From contig NZ_CASFQD010000018.1 in the NCBI RefSeq assembly GCF_949296715.1, forward strand, positions 15,992 to 79,991: a DNA stretch of 64,000 nucleotides, written 5' to 3'. Below, piece after piece: positions 1-9,089 of this stretch (position 1 is the first letter of the stretch; each line of letters opens with the position of its first letter). Under the pieces are notes generated by a model, which was given only the letters and a program-made list of their open reading frames with translations, ran no database searches and was not told the DNA's origin. The stretch comes from an uncultured Alistipes sp. GTDB lineage: Bacteria > Bacteroidota > Bacteroidia > Bacteroidales > Rikenellaceae. The position numbers and the translations under genes are program-made.

Positions 1-169
1 GCAGCGTCTTGATCTTCGTACCCGTCTTGTAGTTCAGGGCCTCCATCTGCTCCTCGGTCACCTGATTGGGGTTGCGGTTGATGTCCTCGAAATCACCCGT
101 ACAGGCAACCGCTCCCAGCAGTGCGGCCGCCATGGCCAGACGGCCGGTATATGTCGTTATCTTTTTCAT
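1..169 (-). CDS. SusD/RagB-like surface lipoprotein, N-terminal part only
   Basis: Only the first 56 codons lie in the window; the gene continues past position 1. The visible part has a type II signal peptide with lipobox GAVAC (lipidated Cys about residue 23). It is followed by an FEDINRNPNQVT-type segment, typical of mature SusD-family N-termini. SusD proteins sit on the cell surface and close over their SusC partner to deliver ligand. The gene starts 12 bp after the stop of the SusC gene on the same strand, the usual susC-susD order. The nutrient cannot be read from this fragment. Confidence 0.85.
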   Translation of the reverse strand, partial: MKKITTYTGRLAMAAALLGAVACTGDFEDINRNPNQVTEEQMEALNYKTGTKIKTL

Positions 170-181
170 GCCCGTAGTCGT

Positions 182-3100
182 TTAGAATTGGAATTTGACA
201 CTGAAGCCGAGGCTTCTGAGCGACGGCATCATGAAGTAGTCGATGCCCTGGTAGTTCAGGCCCGTCGAGGCGACCGACTCGGGATCGAACGGCGCCTTGC
301 AGTAGATCATCCAGAGGTTGCGCCCCACGAACGAGACGGTCATGCGCATCTTGTCGCGGAACCACCTGGCCGGGAGCGTATAACCGAGCGACAGCTCCTG
401 CAGGCGGAAGTTCGTCGCCGAGTAGAGGTAGTACTGCGGCAGACCCGACTGCGAACCGATGGCCTGATACCACTTCTGGGCGTCGACCATCTCGCGGCCG
501 TTGATCCACACGCCGCCCGCATCGCGCGCCGCGGCCGAGGCCTCCGACACGCCGTAGAGGTCCAAGTTGGCCTGCGTCGCCGAGTAGCACACTCCGCCGA
601 TGCGGCCCGTGAAGAGCAGCCCGAGGTTCACGCCCTTCCACGAGAAGTCGTTGCGCCAGGCCAGCGTATGGTCCGGAAAGACCGAGCCGAGGTAGATGTC
701 CTCGCCGTCGTCCGTCAGGAGCAGGTTGCCGCTCTTGTCGACCTCGACATAGCCGTTGTCGTTGAAGCGCAGGTCCGAAGTCGTGTAGAGGTCGCCCAGC
801 GTGCCGCCCTCCTTGAGGATGTACTTCGCCTTGCCCAGCCCCTTGATGTCGAGCTTGGTGAGGTTCAGCGGCTGCCCCGTCACGGGATTCACGGCATTGG
901 CCGCCAGTTCGATGATCTCGTTGCGGTTCCACGAGTAGGTGAAGTTCGTGGCCCAGCGGAAATTCCCCCACCGGTTGTCATAGCCCGCCGAGAGTTCGAC
1001 ACCCGTGTTGCGGACATGGCCCGTCTGCAGGTAGATCGTCGTATAGGAGGACGAGGGAGGCAGCGAGGGGTCGAAGGTCTGGTTCTTCGTGTCGGCCTGG
1101 TACCACGATGCCGAGAGGCTGATGTTGCGCCACAGCCGCAGGTCGACACCCACCTCGTAGGTCGTCGTGCGCTCGGGCTTCAGGTCGCCGATCGGATAGT
1201 GCGTCTTGTCTTTCCAGACGCGGTTCGTGGCGTCGTACTCGTAGGTCGGGACGGTCAGGTAGCGCGGGAACGGCATACCCACCGAGGCGATCGAGCCGCG
1301 GAATTTCAGGTAGCTCAACCCGTCGCCCAGGTCCCACAGCGACGTGGGGACCCACGACAGACCCACCGACGGATAGAAGAACGACGACGAGGAGGAGCCG
1401 GCAATCTGCGAAGCCCAGTCGTTGCGGCCCGTGAGGGTCAGGTAGAGCATCTGCTTCCACCCCACCTCGACCGAGGCGAACACGGACTGCGTCTGGTCGT
1501 GCCAGCCGGTCTTCTCGGCCCGTTTCTTCGTGTCGTCCAGATCGAAGACGTTAAAGACGTTCGGGAGGCCGTTCTCCTGGATCGGGCCCCGGTACGAGAG
1601 TTCGTCGGTCTTCACGTTGTTGATCGAGGCGCCGATGTTGGCCTGCAGCGACCAGTCGTCGCCGAACGTCTTGTCGATATTGAGCATCACGTCGCCGTAG
1701 GTCTGCGAGTCGTAGGCCCGCGCTTCGGTGTAGTGGCCGTTCTTGCCGCCGTCCGTAATGGTCGTGTTCGACGACGCGTAGAGTTTCTGCGTATAGAGCG
1801 AATTGGCGTTGTCGATGCGGATACGCCCCGTGACGTTCAGCCACGGCAGGATGTCATACGATGCCGAGAAGGAGAGCATGTAGCGCTTCTTGTCCGTATT
1901 GCGCAGGTTGCGGTAGGCGATCCAGTAGGGGTTCTGCATGCGGAGGTCGCCGCCCTCCATGTCCGACGACCAGAACTGCTCCATGAGCTTCGTACCCTCG
2001 TTGTAGCGCTCGAAACGGCGGTAGAGGTCGAAATTCTCGCCCCGCGGAAAGAGGTAGGCCGAGACCAGCGGGTTCGAATAGACGCCCTGGTTGGTCATGT
2101 TCTGGTCCTGCTGGTAGATGTAGCTCGCCGAGGCGTCCAGACGCAGCCGGTCGTGCAGGAAATAGGAGGTGTTGCGGAACGTGAAGTTGTATCGGTCGTA
2201 CTCGTTGTTGGGGATGATGCCGTCGGAGTTGACCGCCGCAGCCGAGAAGTAGGTCTGGTTGCGGTCCGTACCGCCCGAGAGCGTAAAGGCGTTCGTATAG
2301 ACATGCCCCGTCTCGAAAAAGTCATTGGGCGTATAGCCGTAGCGGGCCGAAGGGGCGAGCAGCTCACCCCAGCTGTAGATGTTCGACCCGCTGCGGACGC
2401 CGTTCAGACCCGTGCCGTAGCGGTTCTGGAACTCCGGCTGCACAAAAGGGCTCAAAAACTCCGTATTGCTCGAGAGCGTCACCTTCAGCGCACCGGCCTC
2501 ACCCTTCTTCGTCGTGATCATCACGGCACCGTTCGCCGCCTCCGATCCGTAAAGGGCCGCGGCCGCAGCGCCCGTCAGCACCGAGATCGACTCGATATCC
2601 TCGGGGTTCAGGTCCGCAATGGCCTCGGTTTCGCCCTTCGAGTCGAACTCCGTGCCGCCGCCACCGCCGAAATTGTACATCGGAATACCGTCGATCACAT
2701 ACAGCGCGTTCGACGACTGCGAGATGGACTTGTTACCGCGCAGCACCACCTTCGTGGCGCCGCCCACGCCCGACGACGACGAGTTGATCGTCACGCCCGC
2801 AACCTTGCCGGCGAGCGAATTCATGAAGTTCGCGTCCTTGACCGTCGTGATGTCCGAAGCCTCGATCTGCTGTACGTTGTACGAGAGGGCCTTCTCCTGG
2901 CGCTTGATGCCGAGGGCCGTGACGACCACCTGCTCGATCTCCGACGCCGACTCCTGCAGCGTGATGACGAACGACGTGCGCGTGCCGACCGGGACGACGG
3001 CTGTCTCGTAGCCCAGATAGCCGATCTCCAGCTGGCGCGAAGCGGCCGGCGCCGGCACCTCGAGGGCGAACCGGCCCTCGGCATCGGTCGAAACGCCGAC

Positions 3101-3520
3101 GGTCGTGCCGCGCACGATCACCGACGCACCGACAGCCGGTTCGCCGTTGGGCAGCCGGACCTCGCCCGAGACGGAGAGAGCCTCCTTGCGCGACGTATCG
3201 CTCCGGCGGAACAGCAGGATGTTCGTCCCCTCGACCGAATAGGCGATGTCCGTGCCGCGGACCATCTCGTCGAGGGCCTTTTTCAACGATTCGTTTTCGA
3301 CTTGTACCGTGACCGGAAGATCGGTATCCACATCGTCCCCGATACCGAAAAGATAACGCGTCTGCTCTTCTATCGCACTGATTACCTGTTCCATCTTGAC
3401 CCCTTTCTCCCGGATCGTGACCCGGACGTTCTGTGCAAGGACGCCCGACAGGGGAAACAGCAGGGCCGGAACGAACAAAAGAATAGACAGACGGATTTGC
3501 TGAATAATCTTTTTATTCAT
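182..3520 (-). CDS. SusC/RagA-type TonB-dependent outer-membrane transporter with STN signalling domain
   Basis: A 1112-residue outer-membrane transporter. It has a signal peptide (about 1-29), an STN (secretin/TonB short N-terminal) domain (about 31-106), a carboxypeptidase-regulatory-like beta domain (about 115-195), the SusC/RagA signature VVVTALGIKR, then plug and 22-strand barrel ending in FSVKFQF. The terminal aromatic residue is typical of BAM substrates. The STN domain is the part of such receptors that contacts a FecR anti-sigma factor, and a fecR gene lies just upstream. So ligand binding should signal to the ECF sigma factor at 4894. Substrate unknown; a glycan or glycopeptide is the usual kind. 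Confidence 0.95.
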   Translation of the reverse strand: MNKKIIQQIRLSILLFVPALLFPLSGVLAQNVRVTIREKGVKMEQVISAIEEQTRYLFGIGDDVDTDLPVTVQVENESLKKALDEMVRGTDIAYSVEGTNILLFRRSDTSRKEALSVSGEVRLPNGEPAVGASVIVRGTTVGVSTDAEGRFALEVPAPAASRQLEIGYLGYETAVVPVGTRTSFVITLQESASEIEQVVVTALGIKRQEKALSYNVQQIEASDITTVKDANFMNSLAGKVAGVTINSSSSGVGGATKVVLRGNKSISQSSNALYVIDGIPMYNFGGGGGTEFDSKGETEAIADLNPEDIESISVLTGAAAAALYGSEAANGAVMITTKKGEAGALKVTLSSNTEFLSPFVQPEFQNRYGTGLNGVRSGSNIYSWGELLAPSARYGYTPNDFFETGHVYTNAFTLSGGTDRNQTYFSAAAVNSDGIIPNNEYDRYNFTFRNTSYFLHDRLRLDASASYIYQQDQNMTNQGVYSNPLVSAYLFPRGENFDLYRRFERYNEGTKLMEQFWSSDMEGGDLRMQNPYWIAYRNLRNTDKKRYMLSFSASYDILPWLNVTGRIRIDNANSLYTQKLYASSNTTITDGGKNGHYTEARAYDSQTYGDVMLNIDKTFGDDWSLQANIGASINNVKTDELSYRGPIQENGLPNVFNVFDLDDTKKRAEKTGWHDQTQSVFASVEVGWKQMLYLTLTGRNDWASQIAGSSSSSFFYPSVGLSWVPTSLWDLGDGLSYLKFRGSIASVGMPFPRYLTVPTYEYDATNRVWKDKTHYPIGDLKPERTTTYEVGVDLRLWRNISLSASWYQADTKNQTFDPSLPPSSSYTTIYLQTGHVRNTGVELSAGYDNRWGNFRWATNFTYSWNRNEIIELAANAVNPVTGQPLNLTKLDIKGLGKAKYILKEGGTLGDLYTTSDLRFNDNGYVEVDKSGNLLLTDDGEDIYLGSVFPDHTLAWRNDFSWKGVNLGLLFTGRIGGVCYSATQANLDLYGVSEASAAARDAGGVWINGREMVDAQKWYQAIGSQSGLPQYYLYSATNFRLQELSLGYTLPARWFRDKMRMTVSFVGRNLWMIYCKAPFDPESVASTGLNYQGIDYFMMPSLRSLGFSVKFQF

Positions 3521-3576
3521 ACATTTGTGAGTTAAGGTTCAAATAAAAATCGGTTAGTATTTTTGGCTGAACTGCG

Positions 3577-3604
3577 GCCTGCGGGTGTGGCAGCACCTGC
3601 AGGC
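3577..3604 (-). promoter_or_regulatory. Hairpin in the fecR-susC intergenic leader
   Basis: An imperfect 11-bp inverted repeat (GCCTGCGGGTG / CACCTGCAGGC, one G-T wobble, 6-nt loop) lies between fecR and susC. No T-run follows it on the minus strand, so it looks more like an RNA-processing or leader structure than a terminator. No TAnnTTTG motif is visible in the 188-bp gap, so susC may use an ECF-type promoter or read-through from fecR. Confidence 0.35.
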
Positions 3605-3708
3605 CTTTGCGTATCCGCCAAAAAGTCTCGTTTTCTGGTTGATCTACGCAGGATTTATCTCATAGGCAGGCGGTTTTGCGGGTTATACATCAATAAAGTG
3701 GAGTTGCG

Positions 3709-4680
3709 TTACTTGATAATGATCCGGTTTTTCAGATCGTCGTATTCGTAGGTAAAGTCGGACGAGCGCTGCAGGATGCGCAGGATGTGGTCGATCCCCT
3801 CCGACGTGCGGACCTTCAGCCGCTTGTAACGGACCTCGGGAAGCGTCGTGCGCCGGACTTCGATCTCCACGCCGTAATAGCGCTCCAGTTTCCCGATGAT
3901 CTCGGCGAAGGAGTCGCCTCCGAACGAGACGATGCCTTCGGTCCAGAGGTAATCGTCGCGGCTGGTCATCTCGCTCAAATAGAGATGCCCGTTGCGCAGG
4001 TCGACGACCGTATTGGGTTCCATCACCAGATACTCGCCGTTCATGCGGTTGCGCACCGAGACGCAGCCTTCGAACAACGCCGTCGAGAAACTCTGCTCCG
4101 CCTCGTCCGCCGTGACGTTGAAGTGCGTGCCGTGGACCTTCACGTCGCAGGCGTAGGTCTCCACGATGAACGGATGCTCCGCGTCGTGGTGCACGTCGAA
4201 CATCGCCTCGCCCTGCAGCTGCACGCGCCGCTCCTTTCCGGTGAAGACCGCCGGATAGGTGATCCGGCTCCGGGAGTTGAGTTCGACGGTCGTGCCGTCG
4301 CTCAAGGCGACGCACACGTGCTGCCCGGCCGGCACCTCGATCGACGTCGGCGCCTCGAGCAGCCGGTCGAACCGTGCGGAGAAGAAGAGATAGCTTGCCC
4401 CGGCAGCCACGAGCAGGGCCGCGGCAAAGCCCGCCACATAGCGCAGGGGACGCGAGTGGACGATGCGGTAGCGCCAGCTCCGGTCGGCTTCGGGCACCAG
4501 GTCCGGTTCGCTCATGATGCTCAACAGGAAGAGGTCGTTCGCCTCGTTGAGCCGTTTCTGGTTCTCGCGGGGATTCTCGTCGAGCCACGCGGCGATCAGG
4601 TCGGTCTCCTCGTTGGAGGTCTGCCCGGCAAAGAACCTGAACAACAGTTTATCGGTAATCTCGGTATTCATCGTATTCAT
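3709..4680 (-). CDS. FecR-family anti-sigma factor
   Basis: A 323-residue inner-membrane anti-sigma factor. It has a short cytoplasmic N-terminal region, one transmembrane segment (about 84-106, LRYVAGFAAALLVAAGASYL), the periplasmic FecR domain (with PAGQHVCVALSDGTTVELNS and HGTHFNV) and a C-terminal DUF4974/STN-like domain ending in RIIIK. It should hold the ECF sigma factor at 4894 and respond to the STN domain of the SusC transporter downstream. The gene is divergent from its likely sigma partner, whereas many Bacteroidota loci have sigma-fecR-susC in one direction. Confidence 0.93.
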   Translation of the reverse strand: MNTMNTEITDKLLFRFFAGQTSNEETDLIAAWLDENPRENQKRLNEANDLFLLSIMSEPDLVPEADRSWRYRIVHSRPLRYVAGFAAALLVAAGASYLFFSARFDRLLEAPTSIEVPAGQHVCVALSDGTTVELNSRSRITYPAVFTGKERRVQLQGEAMFDVHHDAEHPFIVETYACDVKVHGTHFNVTADEAEQSFSTALFEGCVSVRNRMNGEYLVMEPNTVVDLRNGHLYLSEMTSRDDYLWTEGIVSFGGDSFAEIIGKLERYYGVEIEVRRTTLPEVRYKRLKVRTSEGIDHILRILQRSSDFTYEYDDLKNRIIIK

Positions 4681-4869
4681 AACATAAGTGTTTCTGTCAA
4701 CCCTTCTGAATATATTGACAACCGAACGGCCGCGATTCCCGCCGGCGGCTGCAAATAAATTTATTTAATAAATTCTGAAAAAATATTAATTTGTCATTAT
4801 CCTTGAAATACATTGACAACCTGTGTTTTACACCAATCAAGCAACAGATGGCATATTGCATTTTTTTTG

Positions 4870-4877
4870 TATCTTTG
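4870..4877 (+). promoter_or_regulatory. Promoter -7 element (TATCTTTG) for the ECF sigma gene
   Basis: An exact match to the Bacteroidota primary-sigma -7 motif TAnnTTTG, 16 bp before the sigma-factor ATG, so the 5' leader is very short. No TTTG at the expected -33 spacing. Confidence 0.6.
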
Positions 4878-4893
4878 TTTCAAGTAAAAAAAC

Positions 4894-5466
4894 ATGCAGC
4901 AGACCGAAACAACCGTTTTGACACAGGAGCTGTTCGAGCAGCTTTTCCAGCGGTACGAGCGCAAGCTGTGCGCCGTGGCCTACTCCTTCGTGCGGGATGC
5001 CGACACGGCGAAGGACATCGTCAACGACAGTTTCGCGTCCGTGTGGAACCACCGCAACGACATCGAGTCGAACATCGAGGCCTATCTTTTCCAGTCGGTG
5101 CGGAACCGCTGCCTGAACTACCGTAAGAACCGGCAGCTCGAGCGGGCCGTCTACGAGAAGATTCTCGTCCGCGAGCGCGGCGTGATGGACTACTACACGC
5201 GCACGATCGAGTGCTGCAACCCGAACGAGCTGTTCCGCAGCGAGATCATGGAGATATGCCGCCGCCAGATCGAGCAGATGCCCGAGCTGCGGCGCCAGAT
5301 TTTCACGGCCAGCAAATTCGACGGCAAAAGTTACAAGGAGATCGCCGACATGAACGGCATCACGATGAAAAAGGTCGACAGGGAGCTGCAATACGCGATC
5401 CGCAAGCTGCGGCTCTCGCTGAAGGACTACCTCACGCTGCTCTTCATTTTCCTCTACCTCAAATAA
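4894..5466 (+). CDS. RNA polymerase ECF sigma-70 factor, Bacteroidota type
   Basis: A 190-residue ECF sigma factor. Region 2 spans about residues 8-75 (YERKLCAVAYSFVRDADTAK, then NDSFASVWNHR). Region 4 spans about 130-180 (PELRRQIFTASKFDGKSYKE, then IADMNGITMKKVDRELQYAI), the HTH that reads the -35 element. Its divergent neighbours are a FecR anti-sigma factor and a SusC with an STN domain, so it probably activates that uptake locus when ligand is present. The start chosen, MQQTET, lies just after a TATCTTTG promoter motif. Confidence 0.93.
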   Translation: MQQTETTVLTQELFEQLFQRYERKLCAVAYSFVRDADTAKDIVNDSFASVWNHRNDIESNIEAYLFQSVRNRCLNYRKNRQLERAVYEKILVRERGVMDYYTRTIECCNPNELFRSEIMEICRRQIEQMPELRRQIFTASKFDGKSYKEIADMNGITMKKVDRELQYAIRKLRLSLKDYLTLLFIFLYLK

Positions 5467-5474
5467 GATGCGCA

Positions 5475-5503
5475 CCCGGACCGAACGTCCGGGCGTTTGG
5501 TTT
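5475..5503 (+). terminator. Terminator after the ECF sigma gene
   Basis: Perfect 7-bp stem CCCGGAC / GTCCGGG with a 5-nt loop, 8 bp after the stop, followed by CGTTTGGTTT. The T-tract is weak. Confidence 0.55.
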
Positions 5504-5557
5504 CCGCAGCAGACCCATCCGGCGGGCCGCAAACCGTTCATGCGCAGAGTTGCGGAC

Positions 5558-5602
5558 AAAACGGCGGCAGGCTGCCGCAGCGATTGCCGCGGCAGCCTGC
5601 CG
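5558..5602 (-). terminator. Terminator of the thiol peroxidase gene
   Basis: Perfect 14-bp inverted repeat (5565-5578 and 5589-5602, core GGCAGGCTGCC) with a 10-nt loop. On the minus strand it is followed by CCGTTTTG, so it fits the end of tpx. Confidence 0.7.
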
Positions 5603-5648
5603 TCCATACATACCGACGCCGGAACGGGCCGGGTCCGTGATCAGTTTG

Positions 5649-6155
5649 TCAGATGTTCCGCACCGCCTCGACAGCCGCCGCGTAATCGGGCTCCTCGGTG
5701 ATCTCGGGAACCAGCTGTGCGTAGGCTACCCTCCCCTCGCGGTCGAGCACCACGACGGCACGGGCCAGCAGCCCCTTGAGCGGTCCGTCCTCCATGCCGA
5801 CGCCGTAGTCGCGGCCGAACGCCGCATCGCGGAAGGCCGAAGCGGCCACAACGCGGTCGATGCCCTCCACCGAGCAGAAACGGCTCTGCGCAAAGGGCAG
5901 GTCCTTCGATACGGCCACGACGACCGTATCGGGCAGCGAAGCCGCCTCCTTGTTGAACCGGCGCACCGATGCGGCGCAGACCCCCGTGTCGAGACTCGGG
6001 AAGATGTTCAGCACCACGCGCTGCCCCTTCAGATCGGCCAGGCGAAGCGGCGAGAGGTCGCCCTTGACCAGCTCGAAATCGGGAGCCGGAGCTCCCACCC
6101 GGATGAACTCGCCCTCGAGCTGCACGGGCGCACCCTGAAATTTCGTCTTGGACAT
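5649..6155 (-). CDS. tpx: Thiol peroxidase (atypical 2-Cys peroxiredoxin, Tpx)
   Basis: A 168-residue peroxiredoxin that reduces H2O2 and alkyl hydroperoxides, normally recycled by thioredoxin. The peroxidatic Cys60 lies in SLDTGVC after NIFPSLDT, and the resolving Cys94 in SRFC, the Tpx spacing. The length matches the family (about 165-168). There is no signal peptide, so it is cytoplasmic or, as in E. coli, loosely periplasm-associated. It appears to be a single-gene unit with a strong hairpin downstream. No clear TAnnTTTG promoter upstream. Confidence 0.95.
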   Translation of the reverse strand: MSKTKFQGAPVQLEGEFIRVGAPAPDFELVKGDLSPLRLADLKGQRVVLNIFPSLDTGVCAASVRRFNKEAASLPDTVVVAVSKDLPFAQSRFCSVEGIDRVVAASAFRDAAFGRDYGVGMEDGPLKGLLARAVVVLDREGRVAYAQLVPEITEEPDYAAAVEAVRNI

Positions 6156-6259
6156 GATCGTAACTTCGTTTAAGATTTTTAGGATTCACACTCCATCGGA
6201 ACGGAAAATCCGCCCGACATATTGCCCTGCAAATACGATTCCGGAATCTCCGCCGCCGG

Positions 6260-6874
6260 TCAATGCCCCTTCAGGCGGTTGAGCGCACTGCGCGCTTCGC
6301 CCGAGGAGCCGAAGTTGGGCTGGATGACAAAGCGGTTCATGCGGTCGATAACGCCCCAGCGGCGCTGCCCGGGCGAGACGATGGCATAGCCGTCGTAGAA
6401 GTCGTAGCCCGTCTCGTACTGGGGTGGGATGGCCCACTCGCCGAAGTGGTTGAGATAGCCGACAAGCCCCGTGGCGGGGTCGTCCTGTGCCCAGAGCTCG
6501 ATCCCGGCATAGCGTCCCGAGGTCAGCGATGTGACCGCATTGCGGATGTCGGACCAGGAGCGGAACCGGGGCTGGATGACAAACTGGTTCAGGCGGTCGA
6601 TGGCACCGAAGAGGCCCCCGACCTGCACGCAGGCCAGGCCGTCGCTGTTGAAACTCGAAGCACTCTTGTATTGGGGCGGGATCGCCCACATTCCGAGGTC
6701 GTTCAGATAGCCGTAAAGGCCCGTGCCGCGATCCTTCGAGAGGGTCAGGTCGCCGCCTCCGGCAAAGGTCATGGTGCCGCCCTGCGTCACCGGCAACATG
6801 AGATTCGACAGTGCGGCGCAGGAGACGGACAAAGCTGCCGCCGCCAATGTCAGCAGTTGGATAAAGGGTTTCAT
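6260..6874 (-). CDS. WG-repeat lipoprotein
   Basis: A 204-residue lipoprotein with lipobox LSVSC (Cys19) and at least two to three WG-type repeats. Their signatures are GLYGYLNDLGMWAIPPQY, GAIDRLNQFVIQPRF, GLVGYLNHFGEWAIPPQY and WGVIDRMNRFVIQPNF. WG repeats form small beta units of unknown binding role and are common in Bacteroidota exported proteins. The gene is monocistronic, with a TAAGTTTG element 26 bp upstream. Specific function unknown. Confidence 0.8.
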   Translation of the reverse strand: MKPFIQLLTLAAAALSVSCAALSNLMLPVTQGGTMTFAGGGDLTLSKDRGTGLYGYLNDLGMWAIPPQYKSASSFNSDGLACVQVGGLFGAIDRLNQFVIQPRFRSWSDIRNAVTSLTSGRYAGIELWAQDDPATGLVGYLNHFGEWAIPPQYETGYDFYDGYAIVSPGQRRWGVIDRMNRFVIQPNFGSSGEARSALNRLKGH

Positions 6875-6899
6875 GACTTGGTTTTTTTGATGGTAAAGA

Positions 6900-6907
6900 C
6901 AAACTTA
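6900..6907 (-). promoter_or_regulatory. Promoter -7 element (TAAGTTTG) for the WG-repeat lipoprotein
   Basis: On the minus strand TAAGTTTG fits TAnnTTTG and lies 26 bp upstream of the start codon. No good -33 match. Confidence 0.5.
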
Positions 6908-7047
6908 CGAAAAAAAACGCAACGAACCAACCCCGCCCTGGCAGCCCGGGCCGCATTTTCGCCCGGAGGCAGTCTCCGCGTTTCAGATTCCTTACAGATT
7001 CCCGCCCCAACTTTGCAGCGGACGGATTGAAAATGCCATAAAATTCG

Positions 7048-7055
7048 TATTTTTG
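7048..7055 (+). promoter_or_regulatory. Promoter -7 element (TATTTTTG) for the porin gene
   Basis: TATTTTTG fits TAnnTTTG and lies 22 bp before the porin ATG at 7077. Confidence 0.5.
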
Positions 7056-7076
7056 CACACACTCAACGATTCGACA

Positions 7077-8348
7077 ATGAAACACCTTCTCCTCCTGCTG
7101 CTGCTCTGCGGCGCCACGGCGGCCTCGGCCCAGAACCCCGACCGGAACGCAGAACGCTCCCTGCTTGCGCAGACGGTCTTCCCGACCGACTCGCTCGCAA
7201 CCGATCCCGAGCTGCTCGCGCGCCTGCGCAACATGCCCAACATCGAGGTCGGGCGCGGCATCACGTTCCGTCCGCGCAACAACCTCTTCGAGATGACGCT
7301 CCGCTTCCGCATGCAGAACATGGTCGGACTGTCGTTCGACCGCGACTTCTCGCTCACGCAGACCGAGGCGCGCGTCAAGCGGCTCCGCCTGCGCTTCGAC
7401 GGTTACATCTACTCGCCCAAGCTGGTCTACTCGATCCAGCTGGGATTCACGGCCTACGACGCCGAAGTGCTGCCCAACGGCAACATGAACATCGTGCGCG
7501 ACGCCATCGTCTACTACGTGCCCAACGCCAAGTGGAACATCGGCTTCGGCCAGACCAAGATCAAGGCCAACCGTGCGCGCATCAACTCATCGAGCGCCCT
7601 GCAGTTCGTCGACCGCAGCATCGTCAACAGCCAGTTCAACCTCGACCGCGACTTCGGTATCTTCGGCGAATACAACATGCGCGAGGGCGAGGGTTTCAAC
7701 CTCTCGGCCAAGGGTTCCGTCACGCTGGGCGAGGGTCGCAACTGGGGTTCGACAGCCAACGGCGGCATGATCTACATGGGGCGTCTGGAGCTCTACCCGC
7801 TGGGGCGTTTCTCGGCGAAGGGCGACCTGCTGGAGGGCGACTTCGACCATGAGGAGCAGGTGCGCATCCTGCTGGCCGGCGCCTATGCCTACAACCACAA
7901 GGCCACGCGCCTGCAGGGGCCGCGCGGCGCCGTCATGCCCGAGGGTGCGACGCGCAACCTGGGCTCCTACTTCGTGGACTTCATCCTCAAATACCGCGGA
8001 TTCGCCTTCTACACCGACTTCATGGGCCGCACGTGCGACGACCCGCTCTTCGACGAGGATGCCAACGCCTTCGTCTACAAGGGCTGCGGCGTGAACATCC
8101 AGACCAGCTACCTGTTCGACAGCAAATGGGAGGTGGCGCTGCGCAACTCGACACTGCTGCCCGATGCCGAGGTGCGTCGGCTGGCCGGCTACCGCAACTG
8201 GAACCAGACGACGCTGGGCGTCACGCGCTACATCATCGGCCACAGCCTCAAGGTGCAGGCCGACCTCTCGTACAACCACCGCAGCGAGTCCCTCACGCCG
8301 AACTACAACCGCTGGGAGGTGCGCTTCCAGGTGGAGCTGGGGCTCTGA
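7077..8348 (+). CDS. Phosphate-selective porin O/P-type outer-membrane protein
   Basis: A 423-residue outer-membrane barrel. The ATG at 7077 gives a clean signal peptide (MKHLLLLLLLCGATAASAQ); an upstream extension would overlap the promoter. The mature part starts with a short helical region, then VGRGITFRPRNNLFEMTLRF and alternating amphipathic strands. It ends in WEVRFQVELGL, which fits the porin O/P (OprO/OprP) family of 16-strand barrels. Family members pass phosphate or polyphosphate in Pseudomonas; substrate choice in Bacteroidota is mostly untested. Single gene with promoter and terminator. Confidence 0.82.
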   Translation: MKHLLLLLLLCGATAASAQNPDRNAERSLLAQTVFPTDSLATDPELLARLRNMPNIEVGRGITFRPRNNLFEMTLRFRMQNMVGLSFDRDFSLTQTEARVKRLRLRFDGYIYSPKLVYSIQLGFTAYDAEVLPNGNMNIVRDAIVYYVPNAKWNIGFGQTKIKANRARINSSSALQFVDRSIVNSQFNLDRDFGIFGEYNMREGEGFNLSAKGSVTLGEGRNWGSTANGGMIYMGRLELYPLGRFSAKGDLLEGDFDHEEQVRILLAGAYAYNHKATRLQGPRGAVMPEGATRNLGSYFVDFILKYRGFAFYTDFMGRTCDDPLFDEDANAFVYKGCGVNIQTSYLFDSKWEVALRNSTLLPDAEVRRLAGYRNWNQTTLGVTRYIIGHSLKVQADLSYNHRSESLTPNYNRWEVRFQVELGL

Positions 8349-8410
8349 CACAGCTCCACACCCGCCGGGCGGTACAGCACCCGGCCCCGACAGCCCGTCC
8401 CCAATGAAAC

Positions 8411-8442
8411 AAGCGGCCCCGCTCGATGCAGGGCCGCTTTTT
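8411..8442 (+). terminator. Terminator of the porin gene
   Basis: 9-bp stem AAGCGGCCC / GGGCCGCTT with an 11-nt loop running into TTTTTC, 62 bp after the porin stop. Confidence 0.75.
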
Positions 8443-8572
8443 CTGTTCACAATCCGGAAGCGGACACATTGCCCGCCCCGCAATGCCGGGCGTCCTCTCC
8501 GATCCGGAAACGGGTATTTCGCCCACCTTTCCAGCACCGACCGCCACGCGGGCGCGCTCCGTTGCCGGGGCG

Positions 8573-9067
8573 TCAGAGAATCTTCAGTGCAATGCGGGCG
8601 CAGGCCTCGGCATCGGCCAGCGCATGGTGGTGGTGCTGCAGGTCGAAGCCGCAGGCGGCCGAGACCGTGTGCAGCTGATGGTTCGGGAGGCGCTTGCCGA
8701 AGACGCGGCGCGAAGCGCGGCACGTACAGTAGAATTCATACCCCGGATAGGGCATGTCGTAGAGGTCGAACGCCGCGCGCAGGCACCCTTCGTCGAAAGG
8801 GGCATTGTGCGCTACGAGCGGCAGCCCCTCGATGCGCGGCGCCACGTCGCGCCACACCTCCTCGAAGTCGGGTGCATCGGCCGTATCGGCATAGGTCAGG
8901 CCGTGAATCGCCGTCGTGAAGCGGCTGTAGAAGTTGGGGCGCGGGCGGATCAGCCGGTAGAGCGTATCGACCACCTCGCCGCCGCGCACGACCACCACCC
9001 CGACCGAGCAGACGCTCGCACGGTGGGCATTGGCCGTTTCGAAATCTATGGCTGCAAAATCCGTCAT
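8573..9067 (-). CDS. 3'-5' exonuclease, DnaQ-like DEDDh family
   Basis: A 164-residue cytoplasmic exonuclease. Exo I motif is AAIDFETAN (Asp8, Glu10), exo II is VAHNAPFDEGCL, and exo III has the His/Asp pair in HHHHALADAEACA. All DEDDh catalytic residues are present. It is shorter than PolC/epsilon fusions and resembles stand-alone exonuclease domains (ExoX/RNase T-like) used in repair or RNA trimming. The start MTDFAAIDFE is preferred because a TATCTTTG promoter lies 23 bp before it; the longer open frame runs through that promoter. Confidence 0.87.
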   Translation of the reverse strand: MTDFAAIDFETANAHRASVCSVGVVVVRGGEVVDTLYRLIRPRPNFYSRFTTAIHGLTYADTADAPDFEEVWRDVAPRIEGLPLVAHNAPFDEGCLRAAFDLYDMPYPGYEFYCTCRASRRVFGKRLPNHQLHTVSAACGFDLQHHHHALADAEACARIALKIL

Positions 9068-9089
9068 CGCAGAAGAAATTTTCCGGGAA

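Noticed and set aside
188..3535. Open frame of over 1100 codons on the plus strand, antisense to susC
   Set aside because: High-GC codon mirror of the SusC gene. Arg/Val/Leu-rich, no domain, no start context. SusC on the other strand is certain.
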